Positions 42,787 to 53,190 are shown, counted from the stretch's first letter. The stretch is 64,000 bases of DNA from Clostridium saccharoperbutylacetonicum N1-4(HMT) (GCF_000340885.1 NC_020291.1:1859001-1923000); one strand, 5' to 3'. Notes: generated by a model from the letters alone, not told the origin. Made by a program: numbers and translations.

Positions 42787-43035
42787 GTGGATAATGAAAT
42801 TCTAGAGATACTAAAACAAATGCAAAAGGACCAGCAGGAAATGAAAGCTGATATTAAAAGTATTAATGGAAGATTAGACAGAATAGAATCTGACATAAAA
42901 GACATAAAAGTTGATACTGGTTCGATTAAAGTGAATATAAAAGAAACTAGAGAAGATGCAAGAAGTTCAGAACTAGCAACAGCACAAAATAGTTTTGAGA
43001 TAGCACAAATAAAAATGCGTATGAAAATGGCGTAA
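42787..43035 (+). CDS. Small coiled-coil protein
   Basis: An 82-residue protein read from GTG 42787 (GAGGTG 9 bases upstream; GTG 42775 overlaps that site). Almost the entire length is a heptad pattern (ILKQMQKDQQEMKADIKSIN, RLDRIESDIKDIKVDTGSI), so it should form an extended coiled coil. Similar short coiled-coil proteins are widespread in clostridia and have no defined function. It is separate from feo by 78 bp and ends in its own terminator. Confidence 0.75.
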   Translation: MDNEILEILKQMQKDQQEMKADIKSINGRLDRIESDIKDIKVDTGSIKVNIKETREDARSSELATAQNSFEIAQIKMRMKMA

Positions 43036-43068
43036 GTATAAAATTGAAATATTAGTATTATAGATAGG

Positions 43069-43105
43069 TTAGGGAGTAAGAGAGCTCCCTAGCCATTTTT
43101 TTTGC
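43069..43105 (+). terminator. Rho-independent terminator
   Basis: TTAGGGAG ... CTCCCTAG stem (about 43070-43092) followed by eight T. Confidence 0.87.
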
Positions 43106-43235
43106 AATTTTCAGTGGACAACATTAATTCTGGGGCCTTTTAAAATATGTTTTTTATAAAGTTCGAAAAAATTTAACATATATACTTATTTCTAAAATGG
43201 TTAAAAGGTGATATTCTTAAGTAAGGAGAAAGGAA

Positions 43236-44378
43236 GTGGATTTCTTGAAAACATATAAGGGCTTTGAAGCATTAGATGAAAGATGTAAATATATTTTTAG
43301 TGTTCTACAAGAAAAGGGGCCTATTACTAAAAACGAATTAATAGATATGACAAAAATTAAGTTAACCACATTAAATAGAAGTCTTAAGATATTACTTGGT
43401 GAAAAACTAATTGTAGAAAGTGAAATTGGAGAGTCTACAGGAGGAAGAAAACCAAGCTTATATGATGTAAATAAAGAGGAATATTATCTTATAGGGCTTG
43501 ATATATCCAGAATATACACAAAAATAGTTATAACAAATTTAAAGTTGGATATAAAGGGAGAAAGATTGTTAAGTAATGAATATAATATTGACTCTATATC
43601 CGAAATTATACCTAATGCCATAGAAGAGTTAGCTGAAAAAGTGCATATTAATGATTCGTATATTGTTGGTATAGGTATAGGTATAGTTGGTGGTTTTAAT
43701 GCCATTCCATTGCAGAAAGAATTAGAAAAAAAATTTGCTTCAGCAATATTTATTGATAATGGTGCTAATGCAGCAGTTATTGGAGAGTATAATTTTGGAA
43801 TGGGAAAGGGCAAAAATAACATAGCATATATTAATTGTGGTGTTGGAATAAGAACTGGAATTATATCGTCAGGGGTACTAATAAGAACAATTAATAATTT
43901 AGAGGATGCCTTTGGACATATGATTGTAGAAGCAAATGGACAAAAGTGTTCTTGTGGAAATTATGGATGTATAGAAAGTTATGTATCTATATTAAACATA
44001 ACAGATAAATTTATAGAAGAAATTAAAGGGAGTAAAGCATTAGCTTTAAAGAAAAATTTAAACCACATAAATTACATGGATGTTTGCAGTTTAGCAGAAA
44101 GAAAAAATGAAATTGCTGAAAATATCATTAAAAATTCAGCTTTATATTTTGGAATTGGACTTGCAAATTATATAAAATTATTCAATCCAGAACTAATAAT
44201 TTTAAGTGGGCCATTAATACAACATTCAAAGTTGTTTTATGATAAAGCAAAAGAAATTGCTACTCAAAAGTGTCATATAAAAGATACACGCATTAAATTT
44301 AGCAAAGGAGGATACTTTGAAGATAATTCTATAGCAGTGGGAGCATGTGCTATGGTTATAGAAAAAATACTAAATTAA
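43236..44378 (+). CDS. ROK-family transcriptional regulator
   Basis: A 380-residue protein with an N-terminal winged helix (ITKNELIDMTKIKLTTLNRS...GRKPSLYDVN, residues 25-80) and a sugar-kinase-like ROK domain (YLIGLDISRIYTKIVI; INCGVGIRTGIISSG; zinc motif CSCGNYGCIES). The usual ROK zinc ligands CxCGxxGCxE are intact. It is probably a sugar-responsive repressor. GTG start with AAGGAGAAAGG. It is followed by lgt after 45 bp; a functional link is not obvious. Confidence 0.9.
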   Translation: MDFLKTYKGFEALDERCKYIFSVLQEKGPITKNELIDMTKIKLTTLNRSLKILLGEKLIVESEIGESTGGRKPSLYDVNKEEYYLIGLDISRIYTKIVITNLKLDIKGERLLSNEYNIDSISEIIPNAIEELAEKVHINDSYIVGIGIGIVGGFNAIPLQKELEKKFASAIFIDNGANAAVIGEYNFGMGKGKNNIAYINCGVGIRTGIISSGVLIRTINNLEDAFGHMIVEANGQKCSCGNYGCIESYVSILNITDKFIEEIKGSKALALKKNLNHINYMDVCSLAERKNEIAENIIKNSALYFGIGLANYIKLFNPELIILSGPLIQHSKLFYDKAKEIATQKCHIKDTRIKFSKGGYFEDNSIAVGACAMVIEKILN

Positions 44379-44423
44379 TCCGTTTAGCGCCGGCTACACG
44401 AGAAATGATAAGGATGTGAAATT

Positions 44424-45200
44424 ATGAATCCAACAGCGTTTTCAATTGGAGGCTTTGATGTAAGATGGTATGGAATATTAATTGCAACAGGAATTGTACT
44501 AGGGATATTAATCTCACAATATAATTGCAAGTGGAGAGAAGTTGATTATGAAAATTTATTAAATATTGTACTATGGTCACTGCCAATTGGGATTGTAGGG
44601 GCAAGATTGTATTATGTTATATTTGAATTTGATAATTATAAAAATAATATTATAGATGCTTTTAACATAAGAAATGGAGGCTTGGCTATACATGGAGGGC
44701 TTATTTTTGCTATAGGAACAGCCTTGATTTATACAAAAGTCAAAAAATTAAACTTTATACAATTTGCAGATGTTGCAGCACCTTCAATTATTTTGGCCCA
44801 AGCCTTAGGGAGATGGGGGAATTTCTTTAACCAAGAAGCTCATGGGGATGCAGTAAGCTATGAATTTATTAAACATTTTCCTATGTTCATACAAAAGGGA
44901 ATGAATATACAAGGAGTTTATTATAATCCTACGTTCTTATATGAATCTGTTTGGAATATTAGTGTTTTCGTAATATTAATGCTTTTACTTAGAAAGAGTA
45001 AAAAGAATGGAATTGTATTTATGACATATATTGGACTATATTCAATAGGACGATTTGTAATTGAAGGTATGAGAACTGATAGCTTGATGCTTGGAAATAT
45101 TAGAATGGCTCAGTTTGTAAGTTTAACAGGAGTTATAGCTTGGATAATTTTTTTAGCAGTAAGTTATTATAGAGTAGGACTTAAGACAAGTAGAAATTGA
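44424..45200 (+). CDS. lgt: Prolipoprotein diacylglyceryl transferase
   Basis: A 258-residue membrane enzyme that transfers diacylglycerol to the lipobox Cys of prolipoproteins. Visible hallmarks: [35 protein letters not shown] (essential HGG) and the Lgt signature [15 protein letters not shown], then [12 protein letters not shown]. Seven hydrophobic segments. A hairpin TTTTAGAAA/TTTCTAAAA follows the stop. Confidence 0.96.
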   Translation: MNPTAFSIGGFDVRWYGILIATGIVLGILISQYNCKWREVDYENLLNIVLWSLPIGIVGARLYYVIFEFDNYKNNIIDAFNIRNGGLAIHGGLIFAIGTALIYTKVKKLNFIQFADVAAPSIILAQALGRWGNFFNQEAHGDAVSYEFIKHFPMFIQKGMNIQGVYYNPTFLYESVWNISVFVILMLLLRKSKKNGIVFMTYIGLYSIGRFVIEGMRTDSLMLGNIRMAQFVSLTGVIAWIIFLAVSYYRVGLKTSRN

Positions 45201-45378
45201 TTTAATTATATTTTAGAAATCTCTTAAGGGGTTTCTAAAAATATGAAAACTTATCACCAAAATGGTTAAAAGTATGGTATAATATTTAATAAAGGATTTG
45301 TAAATTAATATAATGAGAAAGTTGAGATTGGTCAATAGATACTAAAAATTATAAGTAATATGGAAGAAGGTCTTAAAT

Positions 45379-46197
45379 TTGTTGCAATTTTTATGGTTAA
45401 CCCCGTTAGGTTTCCTTGTTGGTGCCTTTGGAACTTTAATAGGAGCTGGTGGAGGATTTATTTTAGTGCCTATATTATTGCTGTTATATCCGGATAAAAG
45501 TCCAGATACAATAACTAGTATTTCATTAACAGTTGTATTTTTTAATGCATTATCTGGCTCTTTTGCATATTATAAAATGAAGCGTATAGATTATAAATCT
45601 GGAATAGTTTTTGCAATTGCAACACTGCCAGGTTCAATATTAGGTTCAATAATAACCTCATATGTACCAAGACAACTTTTTAATGGAATATTTGGAGTGA
45701 TATTAGTTGTAGTAGGAATATTTTTGATATTTAAGACTAAAAATGAAACAAAAGAAACTACTATAGCAGTAAAGAATGGATACGTAACAAGAACAGTAAT
45801 TGATGTTGAAGGAAATGAACATACATTTTCCTACAATCCTATAACAGGGATTGTTGTAAGTGTATTTGTAGGATTTATGTCCAGCTTTTTAGGAATAGGT
45901 GGAGGAATAATACATGTTCCTGTACTAGTTAATCTTTTAAATTACCCTGTACATATTGCAACTGCAACTTCCCATTTTGTTTTAGCAGTAATGTCCTTTT
46001 CAGGGACAGCAGTTCATGTAGTAAATGGAGTGCTTCAATCTAGCATTATACAGACAGTGGCCTTATCAATAGGAGTATTATTTGGAGCACAGATAGGTGC
46101 AAGATTTTCTAAGAAAATCTGTGGGACAGCAATAATTAAAAGTCTTGCAGTTGCTTTAGCTATTGTGGGAGTAAGAATATTTATTATGGCCTTTTAA
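45379..46197 (+). CDS. TauE/SafE-family permease
   Basis: A 272-residue membrane protein with two related halves, each with GxGGGFI/GGGI motifs (LIGAGGGFILVPILLL near residue 22; FLGIGGGIIHVPVLV near 170). TauE/SafE proteins export sulfite, sulfoacetate or related anions; the substrate here is unknown. TTG start with GGAAGAAGG 8 bases upstream. An extra hydrophilic loop of about 35 residues (KNGYVTRTVIDVEGNEHTFS) separates the halves. A terminator follows. Confidence 0.87.
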   Translation: MLQFLWLTPLGFLVGAFGTLIGAGGGFILVPILLLLYPDKSPDTITSISLTVVFFNALSGSFAYYKMKRIDYKSGIVFAIATLPGSILGSIITSYVPRQLFNGIFGVILVVVGIFLIFKTKNETKETTIAVKNGYVTRTVIDVEGNEHTFSYNPITGIVVSVFVGFMSSFLGIGGGIIHVPVLVNLLNYPVHIATATSHFVLAVMSFSGTAVHVVNGVLQSSIIQTVALSIGVLFGAQIGARFSKKICGTAIIKSLAVALAIVGVRIFIMAF

Positions 46198-46223
46198 AGT
46201 GATATAAAAATATTGTAATAAGA

Positions 46224-46265
46224 ATTATGGATAGTATTTTGAAGAAATGCTATCCATAATTTTTT
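46224..46265 (+). terminator. Rho-independent terminator
   Basis: ATTATGGATAG (46224-46234) pairs with CTATCCATAAT (46250-46260), followed by T residues. Confidence 0.87.
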
Positions 46266-46660
46266 AGTTTAAAATAGAGTTATGTGAAAATATAATACAT
46301 TCCTGACTTAAAATAAATAATATAGTTAAGTTGATTTCGAATTAACATTTTCATGGGCAGAATGTTTTTGGTTAATTGAAAACAAATTTTACAAAAAAAT
46401 TTGATGGCTAAATGTGGAATTTAGAACATTATACATATTTCTTGTATGAGGAAGAGTTGAAAAATTATAATTTGTGGCATGGTAATTGCTTCTTAATTGA
46501 TAGTACGAACTTAAATAGAAGAGAGTATGATTGATATCAATAGAGAGAAATAGTAATAATTGCAATGATGCGTAAAGATAAAAGAGAAGCAAAGATATTA
46601 ATCAGGTAACTAAGGATAAAGCAAGAGGTATTTTTAAATAATAATATAGGAGGAGCATAA
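46266..46660 (+). other. Upstream region of the thiolase gene
   Basis: No gene is seen. It is an AT-rich 395-bp stretch expected to hold the thiolase promoter. AGGAGGAG lies 9 bases before the ATG. I could not fix the promoter elements. Confidence 0.5.
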
Positions 46661-47839
46661 ATGAAAGAAGTAGTTATTGTAAGTGCTGTTAGAACTGCAG
46701 TTGGAAAGTTTGGTGGAGCTTTGAAGGAAGTTCCAGCAGCTGAACTAGGGGCATTAGTTATTAAAGAAGCGCTTAATAGAGCAAAAGTTAAACCAGAATT
46801 AGTAGATGAAGTTATAATGGGAAATGTTATACAGGCAGGTTTAGGTCAAAATGTAACTAGACAGGCTATAGTAAAAGCTGGTTTACCAGAAGAAGTTCCT
46901 GGATTTACCTTAAATAAAGTTTGTGGGTCAGGATTAAGAGCAGTAAGTTTAGCAGCTCAATTAATAAAAGCAGGAGATGCTGATGTCATAGTAGCTGGTG
47001 GTATGGAAAATATGTCAGCAGCACCATATGTACTACCAACTACAAGATGGGGACAAAGAATGGGGAATGGAACTATTGTAGATACAATGGTTAATGATGC
47101 TTTAACAGATGCTTTTGAGGGATATCATATGGGAATTACAGCAGAAAATATAGCTGAAAAATGGAATTTAACGAGGGAAATGCAAGATGAATTTGCAACA
47201 GCATCTCAACAAAAAGCACAAGCGGCTATAGAAGAAGGGATATTTAAAGCTGAGATAGTTCCAGTAGTTATAAAAACTAGAAAAGGCGAGATAGTGTTTG
47301 ATACAGATGAGTTTCCGAGATTTGGAACAACTATAGAAGATTTAGCTAAGCTAAAACCAGCTTTTAAGAAAGAGGGAACTGTTACAGCTGGAAATGCTTC
47401 GGGAATAAATGATGGTGCTGCAGCTATAGTAGTTATGAGTGCTGAAAAAGCAGAAGAACTTGGCTTAAAGCCAATGGCAAAAATAGTATCTTATGGATCA
47501 AAAGGATTAGATTCAGCTATTATGGGATATGGACCATTTCACGCTACTAAGAAGGCTTTAGAGAAAGCAAATCTAACGATAGAAGATATAGATTTAATAG
47601 AAGCAAATGAAGCTTTCGCAGCTCAAAGTTTAGCTGTAGCAAAGGATTTGAATTTTGATATGAAGAAAGTTAATGTAAGTGGAGGAGCTATAGCAATTGG
47701 GCATCCAGTTGGAGCATCAGGCGCTAGGATACTTACTACTTTGCTTTATGGAATGCAAAAGAGAGATTCAAAATATGGATTAGCAACTTTATGTATAGGT
47801 GGGGGTATGGGTACTGCACTTATTGTAGAAAGATTATAA
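46661..47839 (+). CDS. thlA: Acetyl-CoA C-acetyltransferase (thiolase)
   Basis: A 392-residue thiolase joining two acetyl-CoA to acetoacetyl-CoA, the entry to butyrate/butanol formation. Catalytic residues: Cys88 ([11 protein letters not shown]), His348 (GHPVGASGA) and Cys378 (LCIGGGMG). Length and sequence are those of clostridial ThlA. It stands alone between terminators, consistent with a monocistronic, strongly expressed gene. A second thiolase gene elsewhere is likely in this group, so thlA versus a paralogue is not decided. Confidence 0.95.
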   Translation: MKEVVIVSAVRTAVGKFGGALKEVPAAELGALVIKEALNRAKVKPELVDEVIMGNVIQAGLGQNVTRQAIVKAGLPEEVPGFTLNKVCGSGLRAVSLAAQLIKAGDADVIVAGGMENMSAAPYVLPTTRWGQRMGNGTIVDTMVNDALTDAFEGYHMGITAENIAEKWNLTREMQDEFATASQQKAQAAIEEGIFKAEIVPVVIKTRKGEIVFDTDEFPRFGTTIEDLAKLKPAFKKEGTVTAGNASGINDGAAAIVVMSAEKAEELGLKPMAKIVSYGSKGLDSAIMGYGPFHATKKALEKANLTIEDIDLIEANEAFAAQSLAVAKDLNFDMKKVNVSGGAIAIGHPVGASGARILTTLLYGMQKRDSKYGLATLCIGGGMGTALIVERL

Positions 47840-47892
47840 TAATAGATAAATTGATACGTATAACTATTATACCTTCACAAAGAGTAAGTTGA

Positions 47893-47934
47893 AAAAAGTG
47901 ACTTGACTTAAAGTTAAGTCGCTTTTTTATGCTT
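47893..47934 (+). terminator. Thiolase terminator
   Basis: AAAAAAGTGACTTGACTT / AGTTAAGTCGCTTTTTT forms a long stem with a 2-base loop side and T run. Confidence 0.88.
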
Positions 47935-48020
47935 TACATAACCAAACTTGGATATTCATATGTAACTTAATCACATACAAAAATATGGAAATTATCTATA
48001 ATATAAGGTGAAGAATTATA

Positions 48021-48337
48021 TATAGATATCCCAATTAATACTCAAACTTATAAATGGAATATGTATGCATTATCAAGAAATTATAATCGTAACACTGCAC
48101 TAGAAATTAGATACATTTTTCTGGAAGCAGGCATGTGAAATTGAGCTGATGATGGTTATTAGTGGAAGGTTGTTCCATTTTCTGCTTGTCATAAATTTAC
48201 TTTAGGAACATGCAGAAATGGGTGCAACCTTCCACTTAGAACCTTCCAGCGAAAATTTCACTAGTCCTGTAGAAGACAAATGTATTGGATTTCGGTAATT
48301 GTTGCATAAATCTAAATTTTATGTTGTGTATCTATAG
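48021..48337 (-). repeat. Long dispersed repeat, copy 2 (inverted)
   Basis: On the minus strand it shows the same core (CTTCTACAGGACTAGTGAAA, TTTCGCTGGAAGGTTC, CAATTTCACATGCCTGCTTCC, TAGTGCAGTGTTACGATTAT) and TATAGAT(A)C-type ends. The middle differs from the other copies, with its own inverted pair TGGAAGGTTG / CAACCTTCCA. Confidence 0.86.
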
Positions 48338-48370
48338 TTTAAGCAAATAAAAATATAGAAAGGATAAGAG

Positions 48371-49048
48371 ATGGAATATTTTTTGTTATTTTTAGAAGGT
48401 ATTATAACTTTTATATCACCTTGCATCTTACCACTTTTGCCTTTATATGTTTCTTATTTTATTGGAAGCAATGAAAAAGAAAAAAGAGGTAAATATGATG
48501 CATTTACAAATTCGTTGGGGTTTGTATTAGGCTTTACCATAATATTTACATTACTAGGCACATTAGCAGGAACCTTTGGAAGCTTTATTAAAGAGGAAAA
48601 TTCTATTATCAACTTTTTTTGTGGATTATTAGTAATTATCTTTGGGATGAATTATATTGGAATATTTAAAATTCCATTTTTGGAAAGAAGTTTGAAGCTA
48701 AATGCACAAATAAAAAATTTGAAATTCTTATCTTCAATTCTTTTTGGAATGATTTTTGCAATAGGTTGGACACCATGTGTTGGAACTTTTTTGGGAGCAG
48801 CTCTTATGCTTGCTGTTAATGCTCAAGACGTTACAAAGGGAGCGATAATGCTTTTAATATATAGTTTGGGCTTAGGAATTCCTTTTGTGCTATGTGCCAT
48901 TTTAATTGATAAAGTTAAAGAAACCTTTGATTTTATAAAGAGAAATTATAAAATTATCAATACTGTATCTGGAATAATTCTTATTGTTATTGGTATTTCT
49001 ATTATGACTGGATATTTAAATAAATTACTTTCATTTTTAACTGTATAG
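48371..49048 (+). CDS. ccdA: Cytochrome c biogenesis/thiol-transporter protein CcdA
   Basis: A 225-residue membrane protein with six helices. The redox cysteines are in FISPCILPLLPLY (residues 16-28) and GWTPCVGTFLG, the standard CcdA/DsbD-beta pair. It moves electrons from cytoplasmic thioredoxin across the membrane to an extracytoplasmic thioredoxin-like partner, here the product of the next gene, 9 bp downstream. Confidence 0.94.
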   Translation: MEYFLLFLEGIITFISPCILPLLPLYVSYFIGSNEKEKRGKYDAFTNSLGFVLGFTIIFTLLGTLAGTFGSFIKEENSIINFFCGLLVIIFGMNYIGIFKIPFLERSLKLNAQIKNLKFLSSILFGMIFAIGWTPCVGTFLGAALMLAVNAQDVTKGAIMLLIYSLGLGIPFVLCAILIDKVKETFDFIKRNYKIINTVSGIILIVIGISIMTGYLNKLLSFLTV

Positions 49049-49057
49049 GAGGATTTT

Positions 49058-49615
49058 ATGAAAAAGAAAGAATTGTTAATAGCAATAATATGTTTTGTAG
49101 GATTTTTGGGAATAGCTTATATAGGCTATAACTCCTTGAGTACCTCTTATAGCCAAAAGGATACTCAGAGTCAAACAGATAATTCACAAAACAAAAAGAA
49201 AGAAAAAGACTTCGTTGTATATGATGAAAATATGAATAAAGTAAAATTATCAGATTATATAGGAAAACCAGTTATAGTAAATTTCTGGGCTATCTGGTGT
49301 CCACCTTGTCAAGATGAAATGCCAATATTCAATGAAGTTTCAAGTAAATATAAGCAAGAAGAATTGGTAGTTTTAATGGTGAATATGACTGATGGACAAA
49401 GAGAAACTGTTGATATTGCTAAGAAATATATAAGTGATAATAATTATAATATGAAGGTATTATTTGATAAAGATATTTCTGCAGCACGAAGTTATAATAT
49501 TGAATCTATCCCTAGAACTTTGTTTATTGATAAAAATGGAGATATAGTTAATGATCATTTGGGAGAGATAAGTAAAAAAGAAATGGATGCTCAAATTAAA
49601 GGCCTATTAAGTTAG
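49058..49615 (+). CDS. TlpA/ResA-like extracytoplasmic thioredoxin
   Basis: A 185-residue protein with an N-terminal membrane anchor (LLIAIICFVGFLGIAYIGY), a Gln/Asn/Lys linker, and a TlpA-type thioredoxin fold with the redox motif WAIWCPPCQDEMP and the cis-Pro loop IESIPRTLFID. It is probably reduced by CcdA and keeps extracytoplasmic thiols reduced or removes oxidative damage. GGAGG precedes the ATG. Confidence 0.93.
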   Translation: MKKKELLIAIICFVGFLGIAYIGYNSLSTSYSQKDTQSQTDNSQNKKKEKDFVVYDENMNKVKLSDYIGKPVIVNFWAIWCPPCQDEMPIFNEVSSKYKQEELVVLMVNMTDGQRETVDIAKKYISDNNYNMKVLFDKDISAARSYNIESIPRTLFIDKNGDIVNDHLGEISKKEMDAQIKGLLS

Positions 49616-49635
49616 TGAGGCATATTATAATTAAG

Positions 49636-49672
49636 AAACCATAGAGAAGCACAATGCTCTATGGTTTTCTTG
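49636..49672. terminator. Bidirectional terminator
   Basis: AAACCATAGAG / CTCTATGGTTT stem between the convergent tlpA-like and lysR genes, T-rich on one side. Confidence 0.82.
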
Positions 49673-49676
49673 TAAA

Positions 49677-50615
49677 TTATGAAGAATTTCTCTGAGGTAG
49701 TGGAGTGCCATTAAGTTCTTCTTTATTATTGAATTTTAAAAGTTCATCTTTAAAAAAATTTAATTCTATTTTTAGGTTATTTGATTTCCATACCGCAAAA
49801 ATATCAGAGTCCCTTGAAGGGTTAGAATAATTATATAGGCGAATTTTTTTATCAACTGGTATTTTATTATTACAAAAGGTAACTCCATCGCCATTTTTAA
49901 CAGCTAGAATTAAGGAATTCATATTCTTAGTGTATTTTACTATATTTGGGGAAAATCCATTTAGTTTGCAGGCTTCTTTAATTCTTTCAATTCCATTGGA
50001 AGATTCATCAGAAGATATAACTACGAAAGGTTCATCCAGCAAATCTTTTATTGTTAAGTTATCTAATTTAGATAAAGGATTAGAAGTTGATATGGCAATT
50101 GCAAGTTCAACTTCTTTAAAGTGAATACTTGTAATATCTTTATAGGCTGCAAGTTCGAAATATGGAACAAAGACAATATCTAAGGCCTTTGAATTTAACT
50201 TTTCACGTAGCTCCTTAAAACCATATAACTCTAAATTAATATTTATATTTGGATAAGCTTTTCGAAAAGTTTCAACTAATTCAAGAATGGATTCTTCACA
50301 GTCGAAGGTTTCAGTACTTCCAATATTTAATGTGCCTGTCGAAGTATGACTTAAGAGTTTAGCATCAGAAACGGATTGTGTAAACATTTCTTCTAAACTG
50401 CTCCATTTCTTCACAAGAGCTTGTCCGCTTGGCGTTAAGGATATAGATTGATTATTACGTATAAAAAGGGATAATCCCAATTCCTTTTCTAATATTTGTA
50501 TTTGTTTACTGAGTGCAGGTTGCGAAATATATAATGATTTTGAAGCTTCAGTAAAATTTAATTTTTCTGCCATTACCAGAAAATAGTTGATTTGCTGAAA
50601 AGAAACTTTATACAT
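49677..50615 (-). CDS. LysR-family transcriptional regulator
   Basis: A 312-residue LysR protein. N-terminal winged helix YFLVMAEKLNFTEASKSLYI...SQPALSKQIQILEKELGLSLF, then the effector domain (TGTLNIGSTETFD...FVVISSDESSNGIERI). It is divergent from the flavoprotein reductase gene at 51509 with 890 bp between them, so it may control that cluster. The inducer is unknown. The C-terminus is slightly longer than usual (GTPLPQRNSS). Confidence 0.92.
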   Translation of the reverse strand: MYKVSFQQINYFLVMAEKLNFTEASKSLYISQPALSKQIQILEKELGLSLFIRNNQSISLTPSGQALVKKWSSLEEMFTQSVSDAKLLSHTSTGTLNIGSTETFDCEESILELVETFRKAYPNININLELYGFKELREKLNSKALDIVFVPYFELAAYKDITSIHFKEVELAIAISTSNPLSKLDNLTIKDLLDEPFVVISSDESSNGIERIKEACKLNGFSPNIVKYTKNMNSLILAVKNGDGVTFCNNKIPVDKKIRLYNYSNPSRDSDIFAVWKSNNLKIELNFFKDELLKFNNKEELNGTPLPQRNSS

Positions 50616-50651
50616 GTATTCACCTGTTCCTTTCTTAAATAATTTCTAAAT

Positions 50652-51086
50652 TATAGATATTCAAAGCAAGAATTAGACATATGCGGAACTTACCGAAATC
50701 CAATACATTTGTCTTCCACAGGACTAGTGAAATTTTCGCTGGAAGGTTCTAAATGTGGGCTTGCCATCATTTCAGCGTGTTCCAGATGTAAAATCCCCAA
50801 GGAGAAAGTTCATGTTTCCAAATATAAAATTTGGACATTCACTTTTGGACAAGCTGTAAATGAAACAAGCCATAGAGGAAACTCGACTCACGTTCGTTCG
50901 CTGAGTAAGCGATTCACACCAAATCACAGATTTGGGTTCTCTGCTTAACAACCATCATCAGCTCAATTTCACATGCCTGCTTCCAGAAAAATGTATCTGA
51001 TTTCTAGTGTAGTGTTACGATTATAATTTCTCAATGATGTATGTATATTCCATTTATAAGTTTGATTATTAATTTGGATATCTATA
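50652..51086 (+). repeat. Long dispersed repeat, copy 3
   Basis: Begins TATAGATATTCAAAGC, ends GGATATCTATA. It contains the shared core and an insert of about 75 bp (CTCGACTCACGTTCGTTCGC ... CAAATCACAGATTTG) that it shares with copy 4 only. The insert holds two small hairpins. The reading frame 50709-50948 inside it is not considered a gene. Confidence 0.88.
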
Positions 51087-51508
51087 ATATGTAAGTTCTA
51101 ATTAAGATTTTACATCTGACATCAAGAAATCCTAAGGGGATTTCTTGACTAATGATAATTAATAATTGAAACGTATACATAATAAATGAAAACGTTTATT
51201 TATTTGGCTATAATATATTCAAATTAATTATAAACTATTTTGGATTTGTTGAAAAGAGACATTAGTTAGCAGAGTGTAGGAAGATATTAGTTTCAAAGGT
51301 TATAAGAAAGATGTGTATAACTTTTTGTTATAAGTAGGTATGCTTTTTTGTTATTAGACTATGTATACGTTTAAATATATAATTTGGTTATAACGGATAT
51401 ATTTAAAAGGTGTATATGTTATAGGTATATTGTTCACAAAACAATATATTGAAATGTTTTGAATTGAAATGTTAAAAAATAATCAAAGTATACATGGAGG
51501 GATTTTTA
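51087..51508 (+). promoter_or_regulatory. Control region of the flavoprotein cluster with inverted 10-mers
   Basis: ACGTATACAT (51171-51180) and its exact inverse ATGTATACGT (51361-51370) lie 180 bp apart; a third GTATAC is at 51488-51493, just before the start. ATGAAAACGTTT at 51186 resembles half of a CcpA cre site. These could be LysR or catabolite operator sites. A short dispersed repeat piece (CAAGAAATCCTAAGGGGATT, about 51122-51141) opens the region. Confidence 0.45.
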
Positions 51509-52990
51509 ATGAAAAGTATGGAAACAGATGTAATTGTGGTTGCAGCAGGACTTTCAGGACTTGCTGCTGCAGTATCAGCAGCAGAAAATGGTGCGAGAGT
51601 AATAATGTTTGAAAAATCTAATACAACTGGTGGAGCTGCAAATATGGGAATGGGACCACTTGGTGTAGGCTCATCAATTCAAAGAAATCAAATGGTAGCA
51701 CTTACTCCAGGAGAAGCTTTTAGAAAGCATATGTATTTTACTCATTATCGTGTAGATGCTCGTATGGTTCGTGATTATTATTTTAAATCAGGAGACACTA
51801 TTGATTGGCTTGTAGATATGGGAGTTGAATTTTTAGGTGTATCAAGAGCTTTTGGAGCACCAGAAAATACAAGAGCATATTCTGATGGAGAATTCACATG
51901 GCATGTTGTGAAACCAGAAGGTGGCGGAGTTCCAGGTCCTCGCGCAGCTACAACAATGACAAAGAGAATGACAGAAAAAGCAAGAGAATTAGGTGTAGAA
52001 ATTATTTTTGAAACACCTGTTAATAAAATTATTATGGAAAATGGTGAAGCTGTTGGAGTAATAGCTAAAAATAAGGCTGGAGAAGAAATTGAAGCAAGAG
52101 GTAAAGCAGTTATTTTAGCTACAGGCGGCTTTGGAGATAATCCTCAAATGATTAAAGAAGAAACAGGCTATGAATTTGGAAAAACTATTTTCAATTTTGC
52201 CATCCCAGGTATGAAGGGTGATGGAATCAAAATGGCTTGGGAAGCAGGTGCAGGACATACACCATGTTCAATGGAATTAATGTATCAATTACCAGACAAT
52301 ATGAACCACTTCATACTTGATGGTGCGTTCCGTCAACCATGTCTTTGGGTAAATAAATTAGGACAAAGATTTATGCCAGAAGATCAAATTGCAAATACAA
52401 CCTTTACTGGAAATGCAATTACTGCACAGCCTGGAATGGTAGCATATGCAATATTTGATAGTAAACTTCTTAAGAAATATAAGAAAAGAGGACCAGATAT
52501 TATATCTCACGTACATCCACATGATTTATTTGATCATTTTGATGAACAGTGGGAAAAAGATCTTGAAGCTGGATATGAACCAATAGCTCAAGCAGATACA
52601 ATTGAAGAACTAGCAGAAAAAGCAGGCGTTGATGTAGCAGGGTTAGTGACTCAAGTGGAAGAATACAATGATATGTGCGCTCAAGGTTTTGATGAAATAT
52701 TTGAAAAAGATAGACAATATATGCAGCCAATTGAAAAAGGTCCTTTCTACATCTGCCGTCAAAATGTTGGAGCTTATGGTTCAATAGGAGGAGTACTTAT
52801 TAATCATAAAACAGAAGTTATGACAGGAGATTATAAAGTGATTTCAGGGTTATATGCTGTTGGTACAGATGCATGTAACATTTTTGGAGATAGTTATCCA
52901 TTTATATTATCAGGAAACACAATGGGCTTCTGTTTAAATAGTGGCCGTATTGCAGGGGAAAATGCAGCATCTAAAACAAGCGATTTTTAA
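51509..52990 (+). CDS. FAD-dependent fumarate reductase/dehydrogenase-type flavoprotein
   Basis: A 493-residue flavoprotein of the succinate dehydrogenase/fumarate reductase flavoprotein fold (urocanate reductase, 3-ketosteroid dehydrogenase relatives). FAD-binding start VIVVAAGLSGLAAAVSAAEN, with the first Gly of GxGxxG replaced by Ala; ATGGFGDNPQMI; and the C-terminal FAD loop LYAVGTDACNIFGDSYPFIL. ATG 51509 has GGAGGG 8 bases upstream; ATG 51494 overlaps that site. No heme or FMN-attachment domain is present, so electrons probably come from the flavodoxin-fold reductase encoded next. The acceptor substrate is unknown. Confidence 0.87.
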   Translation: MKSMETDVIVVAAGLSGLAAAVSAAENGARVIMFEKSNTTGGAANMGMGPLGVGSSIQRNQMVALTPGEAFRKHMYFTHYRVDARMVRDYYFKSGDTIDWLVDMGVEFLGVSRAFGAPENTRAYSDGEFTWHVVKPEGGGVPGPRAATTMTKRMTEKARELGVEIIFETPVNKIIMENGEAVGVIAKNKAGEEIEARGKAVILATGGFGDNPQMIKEETGYEFGKTIFNFAIPGMKGDGIKMAWEAGAGHTPCSMELMYQLPDNMNHFILDGAFRQPCLWVNKLGQRFMPEDQIANTTFTGNAITAQPGMVAYAIFDSKLLKKYKKRGPDIISHVHPHDLFDHFDEQWEKDLEAGYEPIAQADTIEELAEKAGVDVAGLVTQVEEYNDMCAQGFDEIFEKDRQYMQPIEKGPFYICRQNVGAYGSIGGVLINHKTEVMTGDYKVISGLYAVGTDACNIFGDSYPFILSGNTMGFCLNSGRIAGENAASKTSDF

Positions 52991-53079
52991 TTAGTTAAGG
53001 GTTTATACTTGGCAGGTGATTTAAATTACTTGCCAAGCTATTCAATAAATAAAGGGTTAGATAATAAACTATATATGAT

Positions 53080-53190
53080 ATAAAAAAGAATTGTTGAAAA
53101 TTTAAAGATTTCCAAAGGAAATCGCCATTCATTGATGCCCTAAAAGGGTACCCAGTGGGGTATTGAACATTAATAATTGAAATATATAAT
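53080..53190 (+). repeat. Short dispersed repeat
   Basis: AAAAGAATTGTTGAAAATTT followed by AAGGAAATCGCCATTCATTG, GATGCCCTAAAAGGGTACCC and TATTGAACATTAATAATTGA. An inverted relative lies at 58737-58850 (GGGTACCCTTTTAGGGCATC), and partial relatives at about 38995-39085, 51095-51170, 54900-54930 and 63345-63430. Confidence 0.65.

Noticed and set aside
50709..50948. A 79-codon frame on the plus strand, and a 69-codon frame at 60610-60819 on the minus strand
   Set aside because: Both lie inside copies of the long dispersed repeat, are not conserved as protein between copies, and lack ribosome binding sites.
51186..51201. A CcpA cre-like site ATGAAAACGTTTATTT
   Set aside because: The right half lacks the consensus CA; kept only as a remark.
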